DNA from: Bacteroidota bacterium
GTDB taxonomy: Bacteria > Bacteroidota > Bacteroidia > Cytophagales > Cyclobacteriaceae
NCBI GenBank assembly: GCA_018267275.1
Contig: JAFDYV010000010.1
Location: forward strand, 1-64,000
Direction: 5' to 3'
Length of the DNA stretch: 64,000 bases
The notes below the pieces were generated by a model. That model made no database searches and was not told where the DNA came from. It saw nothing but the letters and a program-made list of their open reading frames with translations. Made by a program: the position numbers and the translations under genes. Positions 33,725-43,824 of the stretch are shown here, in pieces (position 1 is the stretch's first letter; every line of letters starts with the position of its first letter).

Positions 33725-36307
33725 ATGCAAGGCAGCAGTTTAAATGCAACATTTCATCAAACTATTGGCACAAAATTTCACTTATTCAATAGTCTTTTCT
33801 TAAACCTGCCATTTCAAAATGTGCTGCGTACCGGCACATTGTTGCCGCTTCTGCAACAGCATTGTGCCGAGGGTTTTGAGAAAGGTCTGAAGGCAAACGA
33901 GATTATCCACGACTTTTTTAAAGAGCACGCGCCAAACAGCACTGCTGAAGAACAACTTGACTTTCAATTCAACATCATTCAATACGTAGAGCGGCAAGTA
34001 GCACTGTTCGATTCTGTGGAGGATGCTGCTTTTGAGCAAGTGAACGACCTAAACGGTAGGGGCACGGTGCCTGCTTTGCTTTTGCGTGCACGTTACGATA
34101 ACAAAATCCAAGTGCTTCGCGAAAAGTTGGAGCAGTTTAGTTTGCGTGTAGTGCTCACAGCTCACCCTACGCAGTTTTATCCGGGTCATGTGTTGGGTAT
34201 CCTCACCGACTTAGAAAACGCGATTCGGGCAAATGACTTTACGCTCATCAACCAATTGTTGCAGCAGTTAGGTAAAACAGGTTTTATTAATCAGCAGAAA
34301 CCAACACCTTATGATGAGGCGTTGAGTTTAACATGGTATTTAGAAAACGTTTTTTACAAATCTGTTCCGCAAATTATTGAATCTCTTGCCAGCGGTTTGC
34401 AAATCAATTTGAGTGACTGGAAAAACCATCGCTTGATGGTAGTGGGCTTTTGGCCGGGTGGAGACCGAGATGGTAACCCCTTCGTAACGACCGACATCAC
34501 CTTAAAGGTTGCCTCGCGGTTACGCGAATCAATTCTTAAATGCTACTACCAAGATGCCCGGTTGCTTCGCAGGCGGCTGACATTCCAAGGAGTGTACAGC
34601 ATCATTATCAACATCGAACAGAAGGTTTATAACTTAGTCTTTAAAAAAGAAGAGAGCTATCTAACACCTGCTGCGCTGCTTCAAGAATTACAACACGCGC
34701 GAGCGCTGCTCATATCAGAGCACAACGGGCTTTTTGTAGACCTATTGGATCGCTTTATACTAAAAGTGAAAATCTTTGGTTTTCATTTTGCAGCCCTCGA
34801 CATACGCCAAGACAGCCGTAAGCACGATACCGTGTGGCATGAAATCTTGAATAAGTTATCGCAAAAGCGCCAAAGTATTTCTGCAAACGAATTTGACCAG
34901 TTAACCGAAGAAGAGAAAATCAGCTATTTACTGTCCCTCAACACCAATCTGATTTTTCTGGACTTTGAGGATGCCTTGGTTAATGAGACAATTCAAAGCA
35001 TACTTGCCATTGGTAAGATTCAACACCAAAATGGAGAAGATGGTTGTCACCGTTACGTGATCAGTAATTGCCAAAGTGCACTGCACATCATCGAAGTATA
35101 TGTGCTCGCCAAACTTTTGATTGGTACCACCACGGGACTCAAACTCGATATTGTACCACTATTTGAGACGATTGATGATTTGGCCAACTGTGGAGACATC
35201 ATGCAGCGATTGTACTCCATCCCCGCGTACCGCGAGCACTTGGAAAGCCGAAGAAATCATCAAACGATCATGCTTGGCTTTTCTGATGGAACAAAGGACG
35301 GAGGATACCTGCGTGCTAATTGGTCAATTTTTCGGGCAAAGGAAAACCTTACTACCATTTCGCGGAGCTTTGGTTTGAAGGCACTGTTTTTTGATGGACG
35401 TGGCGGTCCTCCAGCGCGTGGTGGCGGCAACACACACGACTTTTACGCATCGCTGGGCGACACCATTGAGCAAGAAGAAGTGCAAGTTACCGTGCAGGGC
35501 CAAACTATCAGTTCAAACTTTGGCAAGCCCGCCTCTTGTCAGTTCAACCTCGAACAATTGATTTCGGCAGGTGTTGAGGGCGAAGTATTCGGAAAGAGCT
35601 CCTCTATGACGGATACAGAAAAGCAACTGTTGGATGAACTTGCCCATGCAGGTCATAGCGCGTATTTGGATTTGCGTCATCATGAAAAATTTGTGCCGTA
35701 CCTCGAGAAAGTCACCCCGCTTTCTTTTTTTGGTGATACCAACATTGGATCGAGGCCTGTGAAACGCAGTGGTGGCTCGGGTCTGAAGTTTGAAGACCTC
35801 CGTGCGATACCATTCGTTGGATCATGGGCGATGATGAAACAGAATATACCTGGTTTCTATGGCGTGGGCTCGGCATTAAAGGAGTTGAATGCCAAAGGCA
35901 AAGGAGCTGAACTGCGCGCACTGTATCGAAACTCTCTGTTCTTCCGCACACTGTTGGGTAACAGTATGATGTCGCTGACAAAAACCTATTACCAAGCTAC
36001 CACTTACTTGCGCCACGATGTGGAGTTTGGCGTGTTCTGGCAAAAAATGTTTGCGGAATTTGAATTGTCGAAGAGACAGACGCTGGATGTATCTGAATTA
36101 AGTGAGTTGATGGGCAATAACCCTAGCATAAGGCAGTCCGTACACCTGCGCGAGCAGATAGTGCTACCACTCATCGCTATCCAGCAGGCATCGCTCATGA
36201 ATCTCCGAAACTTATCAGACGAAAACAAAGCGCATGAGTTGCGTTATCGAAAGTTGGTGATCCGTTGTATGTTTGGCATCATCAATGCGGCACGCAATTC
36301 GGCCTAA
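33725..36307 (+). CDS. ppc: Phosphoenolpyruvate carboxylase
   Basis: The enzyme fixes bicarbonate onto PEP to give oxaloacetate, refilling the TCA cycle. The catalytic segment LTAHPTQ has His147. Further conserved sites are GGDRDGNP, GFSDGTKDGGYLRANW, the glycine-rich FFDGRGGPPARGGG and the C-terminal LRAIPFVGSWAMMKQNIPGFYG (in part). At 860 residues it is near full length. The usual allosteric C-terminal end is retained only in part, as the protein stops at RNSA and not at the longer NTG-type end of E. coli. Confidence 0.93.
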   Translation: MQGSSLNATFHQTIGTKFHLFNSLFLNLPFQNVLRTGTLLPLLQQHCAEGFEKGLKANEIIHDFFKEHAPNSTAEEQLDFQFNIIQYVERQVALFDSVEDAAFEQVNDLNGRGTVPALLLRARYDNKIQVLREKLEQFSLRVVLTAHPTQFYPGHVLGILTDLENAIRANDFTLINQLLQQLGKTGFINQQKPTPYDEALSLTWYLENVFYKSVPQIIESLASGLQINLSDWKNHRLMVVGFWPGGDRDGNPFVTTDITLKVASRLRESILKCYYQDARLLRRRLTFQGVYSIIINIEQKVYNLVFKKEESYLTPAALLQELQHARALLISEHNGLFVDLLDRFILKVKIFGFHFAALDIRQDSRKHDTVWHEILNKLSQKRQSISANEFDQLTEEEKISYLLSLNTNLIFLDFEDALVNETIQSILAIGKIQHQNGEDGCHRYVISNCQSALHIIEVYVLAKLLIGTTTGLKLDIVPLFETIDDLANCGDIMQRLYSIPAYREHLESRRNHQTIMLGFSDGTKDGGYLRANWSIFRAKENLTTISRSFGLKALFFDGRGGPPARGGGNTHDFYASLGDTIEQEEVQVTVQGQTISSNFGKPASCQFNLEQLISAGVEGEVFGKSSSMTDTEKQLLDELAHAGHSAYLDLRHHEKFVPYLEKVTPLSFFGDTNIGSRPVKRSGGSGLKFEDLRAIPFVGSWAMMKQNIPGFYGVGSALKELNAKGKGAELRALYRNSLFFRTLLGNSMMSLTKTYYQATTYLRHDVEFGVFWQKMFAEFELSKRQTLDVSELSELMGNNPSIRQSVHLREQIVLPLIAIQQASLMNLRNLSDENKAHELRYRKLVIRCMFGIINAARNSA

Positions 36308-36321
36308 CCTCAAATTGAAAA

Positions 36322-36813
36322 ATGCAGATGGATTTAGCGGCATTTAAAGTTAAGGCACAAACGCAGTCTGTTCAAAACAAAAAGTTTTTGAGCAGCTTTA
36401 AGAAACGAAATCCGCGCGAGGTGGACGATTTGTTTCACGCTGCCCATGAGGAAGTTTTCAGCGAAATCGATTGCCTGACTTGTGCCAACTGTTGCAAAAC
36501 CACCAGTCCTATTTTTTATCAGTCTGACATTGAGCGTGTGGCCAAGGCACTGCGTATGAAGCCTGGCGACTTTATTCAAAAATACCTGCGCATTGACGAA
36601 GACAAGGATTATGTTTTGCAGTCTTCGCCATGTCCGTTTTTAGATGATGATAACCGTTGCCGCGTGTACCAAGATCGTCCCAAGGCTTGCCGAGAATATC
36701 CCCACACTGACAGGAAGAAGATGGTACAAATTATGGACCTTACGCATAAAAATACCTTGGTATGTCCTGCGGTGTTGGAGATGGTGGAACGCATCCGGCA
36801 GCGAGCTGAGTAA
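36322..36813 (+). CDS. YkgJ-family cysteine-cluster protein
   Basis: This 163-residue protein has the eight-cysteine pattern of this family: DCLTCANCCKT near residue 50, PCPFLDDDNRCRVYQDRPKACREYP in part near 100-120, and a further Cys near 150. The cluster probably binds a metal or Fe-S centre, and the function is not established. It follows ppc by 14 bases on the same strand and may be co-transcribed. Confidence 0.87.
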   Translation: MQMDLAAFKVKAQTQSVQNKKFLSSFKKRNPREVDDLFHAAHEEVFSEIDCLTCANCCKTTSPIFYQSDIERVAKALRMKPGDFIQKYLRIDEDKDYVLQSSPCPFLDDDNRCRVYQDRPKACREYPHTDRKKMVQIMDLTHKNTLVCPAVLEMVERIRQRAE

Positions 36814-36910
36814 CTACCATTCTATGCATCACTAAGCACTATTCGCCTGCTTGCACTACCATCAATTTTCATTATTTTCGGCACTTGTTCTCATTTTCAT
36901 TTTTTGATGC

Positions 36911-39900
36911 ATGAGTGAAGAGTTGTTGAAGGCTGTGGTTCAATTTTTCGGTATTGTTGCCAAAGAACGCATTACTGAAGATGAGCGGGCTATCATCAAA
37001 GAGTTTCTTTCTATTCACCTCAATCAAGATGGGGTGCGCTACTACCTTTCGTTGTTTGACGAGTTTGTAAAGGCAAATGACCGAGCTGTTTCGGCCAATA
37101 TGCCCATGGATGCTGACACCCAAGAGTTTGTAGACGATTGGGCGAAGATCATGCAAATCTCAAAGAAGGTGAATCAGGCATTGACGATGCAGCAAAAGAT
37201 AGTGCTGCTGGTAAAGATCATCGAGTTGGTATTTGCAGACAATCACTTATCTGAGCGGCAGAGCAATTTAATTTTTTATATCAGCGAGGCTTTAAAAATT
37301 CCCAATAAAGACTTCCGTGCCGTACGTTCTTTTGTAATTGGCCAAGACATTGAAGAACTGTCATCGAAAAATATATTGATTGTAGACGAAGGATCGGATG
37401 AGATTGAGCACCCCGGTCCGCGCATTGTATCCAAAAATCTTACGGGTTTGATTGCCATTTTAAGGTTGCAGGATATTGAGACCTACTTCATCAAATATCT
37501 CGGCATCACTTCGCTCACACTCAATGGAATTGCGCTCAAGAGTCGCAAAATTGATGTGTTTCCTACGGGCAGCACTATTCGGGGATCGAAAATTGAACCT
37601 ATCTACTACAGCGATGTAGTAGGCAAGTTCTTGTTTGAAGAAAGTGAGACAGACATCAGTTTTGAAGCAGATCATCTATTCTATCACTTCAAAAGTGGGA
37701 GGGCAGGGTTGCAAAATGTGAACATTGCCGAAACTGGTGGAAAGCTAATCGGATTGATGGGCGCGAGCGGATCAGGTAAGTCTACGTTGTTGAATGTGTT
37801 GAATGGCACAGAAAAACCTTCCAGCGGGCGGGTACTTATCAATGGCATAGACATACATAAACATCCCGAGCAACTGCAAGGTGTCATCGGCTTCATTCCT
37901 CAAGATGATTTGTTGATGGAAGAACTGACCGTGTTCGAAAACTTGTATTATAGCGCGCGGTTGTGTTTTGGTCAATACTCAAAGCAACAAATTGCCGAAC
38001 TGGTAGAAAAAGTTTTGATGAGCCTGGGGTTGTCTGAAATCAGAAACCTGAAAGTTGGCTCGCCACTTTCTAAAACCATTAGCGGTGGTCAGCGCAAACG
38101 TGTAAATATTGGATTGGAATTGTTGCGCGAACCTACCGTATTGTTTGTAGATGAACCTACTTCTGGCTTGTCTTCCAGCGATTCCGAAAATATCATGGAC
38201 CTGCTGAAAGAGTTGGCACTGCGTGGCAAAATGATATTTGTCGTCATTCACCAACCTTCGTCTGATATTTTTAAAATGTTTGACACGCTGATCATACTAG
38301 ATGTAGGTGGATTTCAAATCTATTATGGCAACCCCATTGAGTCTCCCAACTATTTTCAAAATATCATCAACGCGGCAAATAAAACACCCGGAGCGTGCCC
38401 GGAATGTGGTAACATTAATCCCGAGCAGGTCTTTAACATCATCGAAACAAAAGTTGTAAATGAGTTTGGTCGGTTGACGCATACGCGCAAGGTTTCTCCG
38501 GGGCAGTGGTACCAGTATTTCAAAAAGAGCATTAAGATTCCGAAAATCCAGGAGGTGCATGATGCACTTCCAGTAGCACAAAAAATCCCGAATGCCTTTA
38601 AACAGCTTTGGGTTTTTATTGTGCGCGATGTATTGGCAAAGCTGGCGAACAAGCAATACATAACCGTTAACCTGCTGCTAACGCCTGTCTTAGCACTTTT
38701 TATCGGATACTTTGTAAAGTACTATGACACACTGGGGGTAGAAAATCCCGTGTACACATTCTACCACAACTATAACATACCTGTTTATTTTTTCATGAGC
38801 ATTGTGGTCGCGTTGTTTGTGGGGCTTATCATTAGTGCTGAAGAGATTTTTAAGGACCGAAAAATTTTAAAACGCGAACGCTACCTCAACTTAAATCGAA
38901 CCAGTTACCTTTTTTCAAAAGTAGTGATCTTGTTTGCGCTGTCAGCCATACAAACGTTTTGCTTCATACTGGTTGGTAACTGGTTGTTGGAAATCCCCCT
39001 CAGCGAAATACGGTATTGGATGATTCTGTTTTCATGTGCGTGTTTCGCCAACATGCTGGGACTAAACATTTCTTCTGCTTTTGATTCTGCTGTTACGATT
39101 TATATTTTGATTCCCATTCTCATTATCCCGCAGTTGTTGTTGAGTGGTGTGGTAATCAGTTTCGACAAGTTTAATCCGAAGGTGGGAAAGCCAGATGGCA
39201 TTCCGGTAATGGGAGAATTGATGGCCTCACGGTGGGCGTTTGAAGCGTATATGGTTACGCAGTTTAAGGACAACCCTTTTGAAAAGCAGTTTTATGAATT
39301 GGATAAGAAGCGCGCAATTGCCGACTACAAAAGGCAATATTACTTGCCACAGTTAGAGTCGAAACTTGCTTTTGTACTTAACCATCGTTCTGACTGGCGC
39401 AGGAATGACGAGGAGAACGCTACCTACAAGGCCATGCAAATGCTGAAGAGTGAAGTTGAGAACGAGCTCGGCTATGTGGGGCGAGACCGTTTACCTGAAG
39501 TGGACCGATTGACACCGGGGAAATTTGATTCAACCGTGTACCAAAAAACCCATACTTTCTTGGCCACTTTGAAGGAGTACTACGGCATCCGCAGCAAAAA
39601 TGCAATGACGGAAAAAGAGAACCTAATCAAACAACTTACCGCAACTCCTGAGCAAGCCAAGCTTTTTGACGCGATGCGTTTGAAATACCAAAACGAATCG
39701 GTAAACCGATTGGTGGAAAATGCCAGCGATGTAGTGCGCATTGCCGAATGGCGTGGTGAGTTGGTGCAAAAGATTTACCCCATCTATTTTGAGGACCATC
39801 GGCCCAATCATCTGTTGGATTTTCGTGAGAATTTTTACGTGCCACAGAAACACTTTTGGGGGAAGAAGTTTGATACCCTTTATTTTAACATTGCCATTAT

Positions 39901-40006
39901 TTGGCTGATGACGGTGGTGCTGTTTGTCACTTTGTATTTTGACTTACTGAAAAAGTTGGTGCATGCGCTTGAGATGAGGAGAAGGTATGGAAGAAGAATA
40001 AAATAG
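36911..40006 (+). CDS. Large ABCG-like ABC transporter with TerB-like N-terminus
   Basis: This 1031-residue half-transporter-type protein has four parts. Residues 1-150 are helical and TerB-like (FFGIVAKERITEDERAIIKEF in part). A linker follows. The nucleotide-binding domain carries Walker A GASGSGKST (Lys290), signature SGGQRKRV and Walker B LFVDEPTSGL. A membrane part begins near residue 580, with about five helices, a ~200-residue soluble insertion, and a last helix near the C-terminus. The order NBD then membrane domain is that of the ABCG/White family. Bacteroidota encode such proteins with unknown cargo. It stands alone. Confidence 0.85.
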   Translation: MSEELLKAVVQFFGIVAKERITEDERAIIKEFLSIHLNQDGVRYYLSLFDEFVKANDRAVSANMPMDADTQEFVDDWAKIMQISKKVNQALTMQQKIVLLVKIIELVFADNHLSERQSNLIFYISEALKIPNKDFRAVRSFVIGQDIEELSSKNILIVDEGSDEIEHPGPRIVSKNLTGLIAILRLQDIETYFIKYLGITSLTLNGIALKSRKIDVFPTGSTIRGSKIEPIYYSDVVGKFLFEESETDISFEADHLFYHFKSGRAGLQNVNIAETGGKLIGLMGASGSGKSTLLNVLNGTEKPSSGRVLINGIDIHKHPEQLQGVIGFIPQDDLLMEELTVFENLYYSARLCFGQYSKQQIAELVEKVLMSLGLSEIRNLKVGSPLSKTISGGQRKRVNIGLELLREPTVLFVDEPTSGLSSSDSENIMDLLKELALRGKMIFVVIHQPSSDIFKMFDTLIILDVGGFQIYYGNPIESPNYFQNIINAANKTPGACPECGNINPEQVFNIIETKVVNEFGRLTHTRKVSPGQWYQYFKKSIKIPKIQEVHDALPVAQKIPNAFKQLWVFIVRDVLAKLANKQYITVNLLLTPVLALFIGYFVKYYDTLGVENPVYTFYHNYNIPVYFFMSIVVALFVGLIISAEEIFKDRKILKRERYLNLNRTSYLFSKVVILFALSAIQTFCFILVGNWLLEIPLSEIRYWMILFSCACFANMLGLNISSAFDSAVTIYILIPILIIPQLLLSGVVISFDKFNPKVGKPDGIPVMGELMASRWAFEAYMVTQFKDNPFEKQFYELDKKRAIADYKRQYYLPQLESKLAFVLNHRSDWRRNDEENATYKAMQMLKSEVENELGYVGRDRLPEVDRLTPGKFDSTVYQKTHTFLATLKEYYGIRSKNAMTEKENLIKQLTATPEQAKLFDAMRLKYQNESVNRLVENASDVVRIAEWRGELVQKIYPIYFEDHRPNHLLDFRENFYVPQKHFWGKKFDTLYFNIAIIWLMTVVLFVTLYFDLLKKLVHALEMRRRYGRRIK

Positions 40007-40020
40007 AGTGAGGTAAGGCG

Positions 40021-40052
40021 TTGATTGCAACATATGAAATCGACTATCTTTG
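40021..40052 (+). promoter_or_regulatory. Bacteroidota-type promoter
   Basis: TTG at 40021-40023 and TATCTTTG at 40045-40052 are 21 bases apart. The lipoprotein ATG at 40072 follows 19 bases later. This supports the ATG over the TTG that opens the longer frame. Confidence 0.7.
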
Positions 40053-40071
40053 CGTGAAATTCAAACTAACT

Positions 40072-40518
40072 ATGAAGAAACATATCTTGGGATTACTGGT
40101 ATTAGCATTTATCGCAGTGGTAAGCTGCAATCAAAAGAAGGAAGAGGCGACTACCGAAGCAGCCGCTGCTGAATCAGAAGAGTGGAAAGAGATTGATTCA
40201 TTCCACATGATTATGGCCGAGGCTTTTCACCCTTACAAAGATTCATCGAACCTGGCACCTGCAAAGAAATTAGCAGAGGAGATGGCCGCAGAGGCAGATA
40301 AGTGGGCGGCAGCATCGTTACCTGCAAAGGTGAACAACGACAATGTAAAACAGCAGCTTGAAAAGTTAAAGACAGATACACGTGCATTCGCAGATCAGGT
40401 AAAAGCATCAGCAGCCGATGCAGACCTGGGCACTGCGCTCAACGCCCTGCACGATAACTTCCATGGAATTATGGAAGCGTGGCATGGTGGTGGAGAAAAA
40501 CACGAGCACAAGCATTAA
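40072..40518 (+). CDS. Small lipoprotein with His-rich tail
   Basis: The ATG at 40072 gives a lipoprotein signal (VLAFIAVVSC, Cys near 20), an Ala/Glu-rich linker and a helical domain of ~100 residues. Several His and Met residues lie in FHMIMAEAFHPY and LHDNFHGIMEAWH. The end is HEHKH. The spacing of His pairs along helices suggests metal binding in a four-helix bundle, but no named family is recognised. It has its own good promoter, and a strong stem-loop follows. Confidence 0.7.
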   Translation: MKKHILGLLVLAFIAVVSCNQKKEEATTEAAAAESEEWKEIDSFHMIMAEAFHPYKDSSNLAPAKKLAEEMAAEADKWAAASLPAKVNNDNVKQQLEKLKTDTRAFADQVKASAADADLGTALNALHDNFHGIMEAWHGGGEKHEHKH

Positions 40519-40527
40519 TAATTACCA

Positions 40528-40565
40528 AGGCGTCTGACGGCTGTCTGCTGAGCCGTCTGACGCCT
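40528..40565. terminator. Long stem-loop after the His-rich lipoprotein gene
   Basis: Arms AGGCGTCTGACGGCT and AGCCGTCTGACGCCT pair over 15 positions with one central mismatch, around an 8-base loop. AAACGGTTTTTCTT follows. It could be a terminator for the lipoprotein gene, or a REP-type palindrome. Confidence 0.6.
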
Positions 40566-40582
40566 AAACGGTTTTTCTTAAG

Positions 40583-41485
40583 ATGTTGAAAATCGCTTGG
40601 GCACCGAACTACGTTCTTCCCCTTCCGCCCAATCATCGGTTTCCGATGAGCAAGTATGAGATCTTGCCGCAGCAATTGTTGTATGAAGGTACTATCCAGG
40701 CAGGGAATCTATTTGAGCCAAAGCCACTCGCGGAGGACACAATCATCAAAACACACACACGTGATTACTGGCAGCGACTTAAAAACTTGCAACTCACACC
40801 CAAAGAAGTCAGGCGCACCGGTTTTCCGCTGACCCCCGAATTGGTGAACAGAGAAATTACCATCGCACAAGGAACGGTGGATTGTGCGTTGTTTGCGCTG
40901 GAGTTTGGTGTGGCCATGAACATCGCAGGTGGCACGCACCACGCGTTTACTAATCGCGGAGAAGGATTTTGCTTGCTCAATGATATTGCTATTGCTGCAC
41001 ATTATCTTCTTGATCAACAAAAAGCAAAGAAGATTTTGGTGGTTGACTTAGACGTACACCAAGGCAATGGAACCGCAGAAATATTTAGAGGCGATGATCG
41101 CGTGTTCACGTTTTCCATGCATGGAGCCAACAACTATCCTCTGCATAAAGAGGTTTCTGATTTAGACATCGGCTTGCCCGATCACACCAACGATTCTTTT
41201 TACCTGAAAACGCTGGAAAGCAATCTGAACAACCTACTCGAATCCGTGCAACCCGATTTTATCTTTTTTCAGTCGGGTGTTGATATTTTGGACACCGACA
41301 AACTGGGAAAGTTGAGTGTGACCCGTGAGGGTTGTAAACAGCGCGACAAAATTGTATTGACAGCAGCCAAACAAAATAAAATTCCATTGGTGGCCAGCAT
41401 GGGCGGTGGTTATTCACCCAACTTGCGCGACATCATTGAAGCCCATGCCAACACCTATCGCTTGGCCCAAGAGATATTTTTTTAG
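40583..41485 (+). CDS. Histone deacetylase-like amidohydrolase
   Basis: This 300-residue protein belongs to the HDAC/AcuC/acetylpolyamine amidohydrolase superfamily. The zinc and catalytic segments are AGGTHHAF, DLDVHQGNGT (zinc Asp and His) and QSGVDILDTDKLG. The final GGGYS loop is present as MGGGYSPNL. Bacterial members remove acetyl groups from lysine, polyamines or acetoin-related targets, and the substrate here is unknown. There is no signal peptide. Confidence 0.9.
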   Translation: MLKIAWAPNYVLPLPPNHRFPMSKYEILPQQLLYEGTIQAGNLFEPKPLAEDTIIKTHTRDYWQRLKNLQLTPKEVRRTGFPLTPELVNREITIAQGTVDCALFALEFGVAMNIAGGTHHAFTNRGEGFCLLNDIAIAAHYLLDQQKAKKILVVDLDVHQGNGTAEIFRGDDRVFTFSMHGANNYPLHKEVSDLDIGLPDHTNDSFYLKTLESNLNNLLESVQPDFIFFQSGVDILDTDKLGKLSVTREGCKQRDKIVLTAAKQNKIPLVASMGGGYSPNLRDIIEAHANTYRLAQEIFF

Positions 41486-41491
41486 TAAGGT

Positions 41492-43720
41492 TTATCTCAT
41501 CATTAAAATCTTGTTCACCATGTCTACCTGAATGGAAAACTTGGTGAGTGTATTGGTGACAATATCAATCTGCTCTTGCGCTTCTTTCCAGTTACGTTGC
41601 TCAATTGCTTCACGGATGCCCGGCAGTGTTTTTACTCCGTAACCGGTGTAGAATCCTGGAGCATAAATCGTGTGCTTGTACCACGACCTGCGCGGCAGCC
41701 CGGCTTCAGTTAAAAGTTTTCGCTCTGATTGATACAAGAGTTTGTTGAGGTTTGCAACGTTGGTGTTGGGCTTTGGATTTGCCGCGTATAAGTCAGCAAA
41801 TGTGGCAGCAGTTTTTTCCAGGTTTGCCACTGCATTTTGCAGGCTTGAGAAGTTCAAGAATGGTACCGCCTCTTTTGCTGCAGGCGGCACATATTTCTCG
41901 GTAGGGTCTTTGGCAAGCACATACCGTTTTTCGCTGATCATCTGGTTTTCCACTTCTGTGGATTCCCGCATGGTTTCCAGTAGTGCAGTTACTTCATTTA
42001 AATACGTGCCCACCGTCTTTTGAAATGCTTTGAAATCAAAAGGCAACACATCGGCATTGGCCAAACGCATGGTGGTGCGACCGGCAGTTTTTGCGAGTGC
42101 TACTCCATACTCAAACTTCGGGTCTTTAAACCGCTTGTAGTGATCGTATGAATCATAGATCGAATGGTACTCGCCCCCGGCATCTTCTCCGCCAAAACCT
42201 ATATTGAGCGATGCGATACCCAAATGCTGAATGAAAGGAGAGTAGTCTGAACCTGAGCCCAGCGCCCCAATGCTCATGTTCTTTTTGGCCAAGATTTCTT
42301 TTTTCGATTTCGCGGAAGCGGCACCGGCAGCGTCTGCTGATTTTCTCCGTTCGAACACGTTCACTCCTGTTTGCGGATCCATCACTTCTTTCGCAATCTC
42401 GGCCATCATGGTCTCGAGTGTGTGCGAGCCATCCACATCTAAAAAGCCTCTGCCGTTGGAATCGGAATTGATATAGGCAACGGCTTTGTCCGCAAGTTCA
42501 TCCCAATGGTCTTCTACCCATTCGGTCGAGCCCATTAACGAAGGCTCTTCGGCATCCCACGCGCAGTAAATGATGGTGCGCTTTGGTCGCCATCCCGTCT
42601 TCATCAATTCTGATAACCCGCGGGCTTCTTCCAACAACGCGGCCATGCCACTTACTGGATCGTTGGCACCGTTTACCCACGCATCATGGTGATTGCCACG
42701 AATGATCCACTCATCTTGAAACTGTGTGCCACGCACTTTAGCGATCACGTTGTGTGCCGGCTTGGTGTCCCAATTAAATTCTAACTTTAAACGCACCTTA
42801 GCGGTGCTAGGCCCTACATGGTAAGTAATGGGCAGTGCACCTCGCCACTTCTCGGGTGCCACGGGGCCACCCAACGCTTGCAGCAGTGGCTGCGCATCGC
42901 TGTATGAAATAGGGATTACCGGAATCTTCAGCAGGTTGGTTGCGTCCTTCCGATCAATGCGTTTGGCTTCTTTCGTAGAACCGTAATTAGGTGTCAACGG
43001 GTCGCCCGGGTAGATGGGCATATCAAGCACGGACCCACGTTGCGCCCCGTATTGATTTTTGAATGCACCTTTTGGATACACATCGCCCTGAAAATAACCA
43101 TCGCCCTGCGGATCGGAATAGATAATGCAACCAATGGCACCGTGTTCTTGCGCCACCTTTGGTTTGATGCCGCGCCACGAGCCGCCATATTTGGCGATCA
43201 CAATTTTTCCTTTCACGTCAATGCCCATCCGCTCCAGTTGCAAGTAGTCATCCGGCACACCGTAGTTGACAAATACCAGTTCGCCTGTTACGTCACCATC
43301 GGGCGACCAGCAATTGTAAACCGGCAGCTGCTCTGACTTTTGGTTGGAGGTGCCGTCTTCTTTCAACACGGGCTCCTCAAGTCTTGCTTTGTATGGGCTG
43401 CTGCCTTGTAATTCGAGTAATCGGATTTTTGGCGTGGGGAAAAGCACGTAATAGGTTTCAATCTCGGCATCATAACCCCAGCTTTTGAACAAGTCGCGCA
43501 TGAACTCTGCATTTGCTTTGCCGTAAGGTGAGCCTACATGGTGTGGCCGTGCGGATAAGTGTTTGATCCAATCGTCAATATTCCTGGTAGTGAGATAACT
43601 ATCGAATTTTTGTTCCGCCAGTTTTTGTTCTTGGGCGCTTTGTGGCTGAAAACCCAAAATGGATTGCGAATAGGAGAGGTGCGCCAAAAAGAACAGGGCA
43701 CTCAGCAAAATGTGTTTCAT
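41492..43720 (-). CDS. Secreted M28 peptidase with PA and dimerisation domains
   Basis: This 742-residue protein has a signal peptide (LSALFFLAHLSYSQ) and the domain order of glutamate carboxypeptidase II. A protease-associated domain lies near residues 130-280, and an M28 zinc peptidase near 330-560 carries the ligands HHDAW, GANDPVSG, EEP and HSIYDSYDHY. A helical transferrin-receptor-like dimerisation domain ends it. It should trim C-terminal residues from peptides in the periplasm. A 7-base-arm palindrome sits directly upstream of its ATG. Confidence 0.9.
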   Translation of the reverse strand: MKHILLSALFFLAHLSYSQSILGFQPQSAQEQKLAEQKFDSYLTTRNIDDWIKHLSARPHHVGSPYGKANAEFMRDLFKSWGYDAEIETYYVLFPTPKIRLLELQGSSPYKARLEEPVLKEDGTSNQKSEQLPVYNCWSPDGDVTGELVFVNYGVPDDYLQLERMGIDVKGKIVIAKYGGSWRGIKPKVAQEHGAIGCIIYSDPQGDGYFQGDVYPKGAFKNQYGAQRGSVLDMPIYPGDPLTPNYGSTKEAKRIDRKDATNLLKIPVIPISYSDAQPLLQALGGPVAPEKWRGALPITYHVGPSTAKVRLKLEFNWDTKPAHNVIAKVRGTQFQDEWIIRGNHHDAWVNGANDPVSGMAALLEEARGLSELMKTGWRPKRTIIYCAWDAEEPSLMGSTEWVEDHWDELADKAVAYINSDSNGRGFLDVDGSHTLETMMAEIAKEVMDPQTGVNVFERRKSADAAGAASAKSKKEILAKKNMSIGALGSGSDYSPFIQHLGIASLNIGFGGEDAGGEYHSIYDSYDHYKRFKDPKFEYGVALAKTAGRTTMRLANADVLPFDFKAFQKTVGTYLNEVTALLETMRESTEVENQMISEKRYVLAKDPTEKYVPPAAKEAVPFLNFSSLQNAVANLEKTAATFADLYAANPKPNTNVANLNKLLYQSERKLLTEAGLPRRSWYKHTIYAPGFYTGYGVKTLPGIREAIEQRNWKEAQEQIDIVTNTLTKFSIQVDMVNKILMMR

Positions 43721-43724
43721 GGCT

Positions 43725-43744
43725 TTCGGTAATTAACTACCGAA
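43725..43744. promoter_or_regulatory. Palindrome at the M28 peptidase start
   Basis: TTCGGTA and TACCGAA are separated by ATTAAC, ending four bases before the ATG (minus strand). It could be an operator or an mRNA hairpin that limits ribosome access. Confidence 0.35.
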
Positions 43745-43824
43745 GTTACACAAGAAGGGCCTGGGGGTAGCCACCGTTGGTGTAAAACCCGAGGCTCGAT
43801 GTTCGAGGTTCGAACATCGAACAT

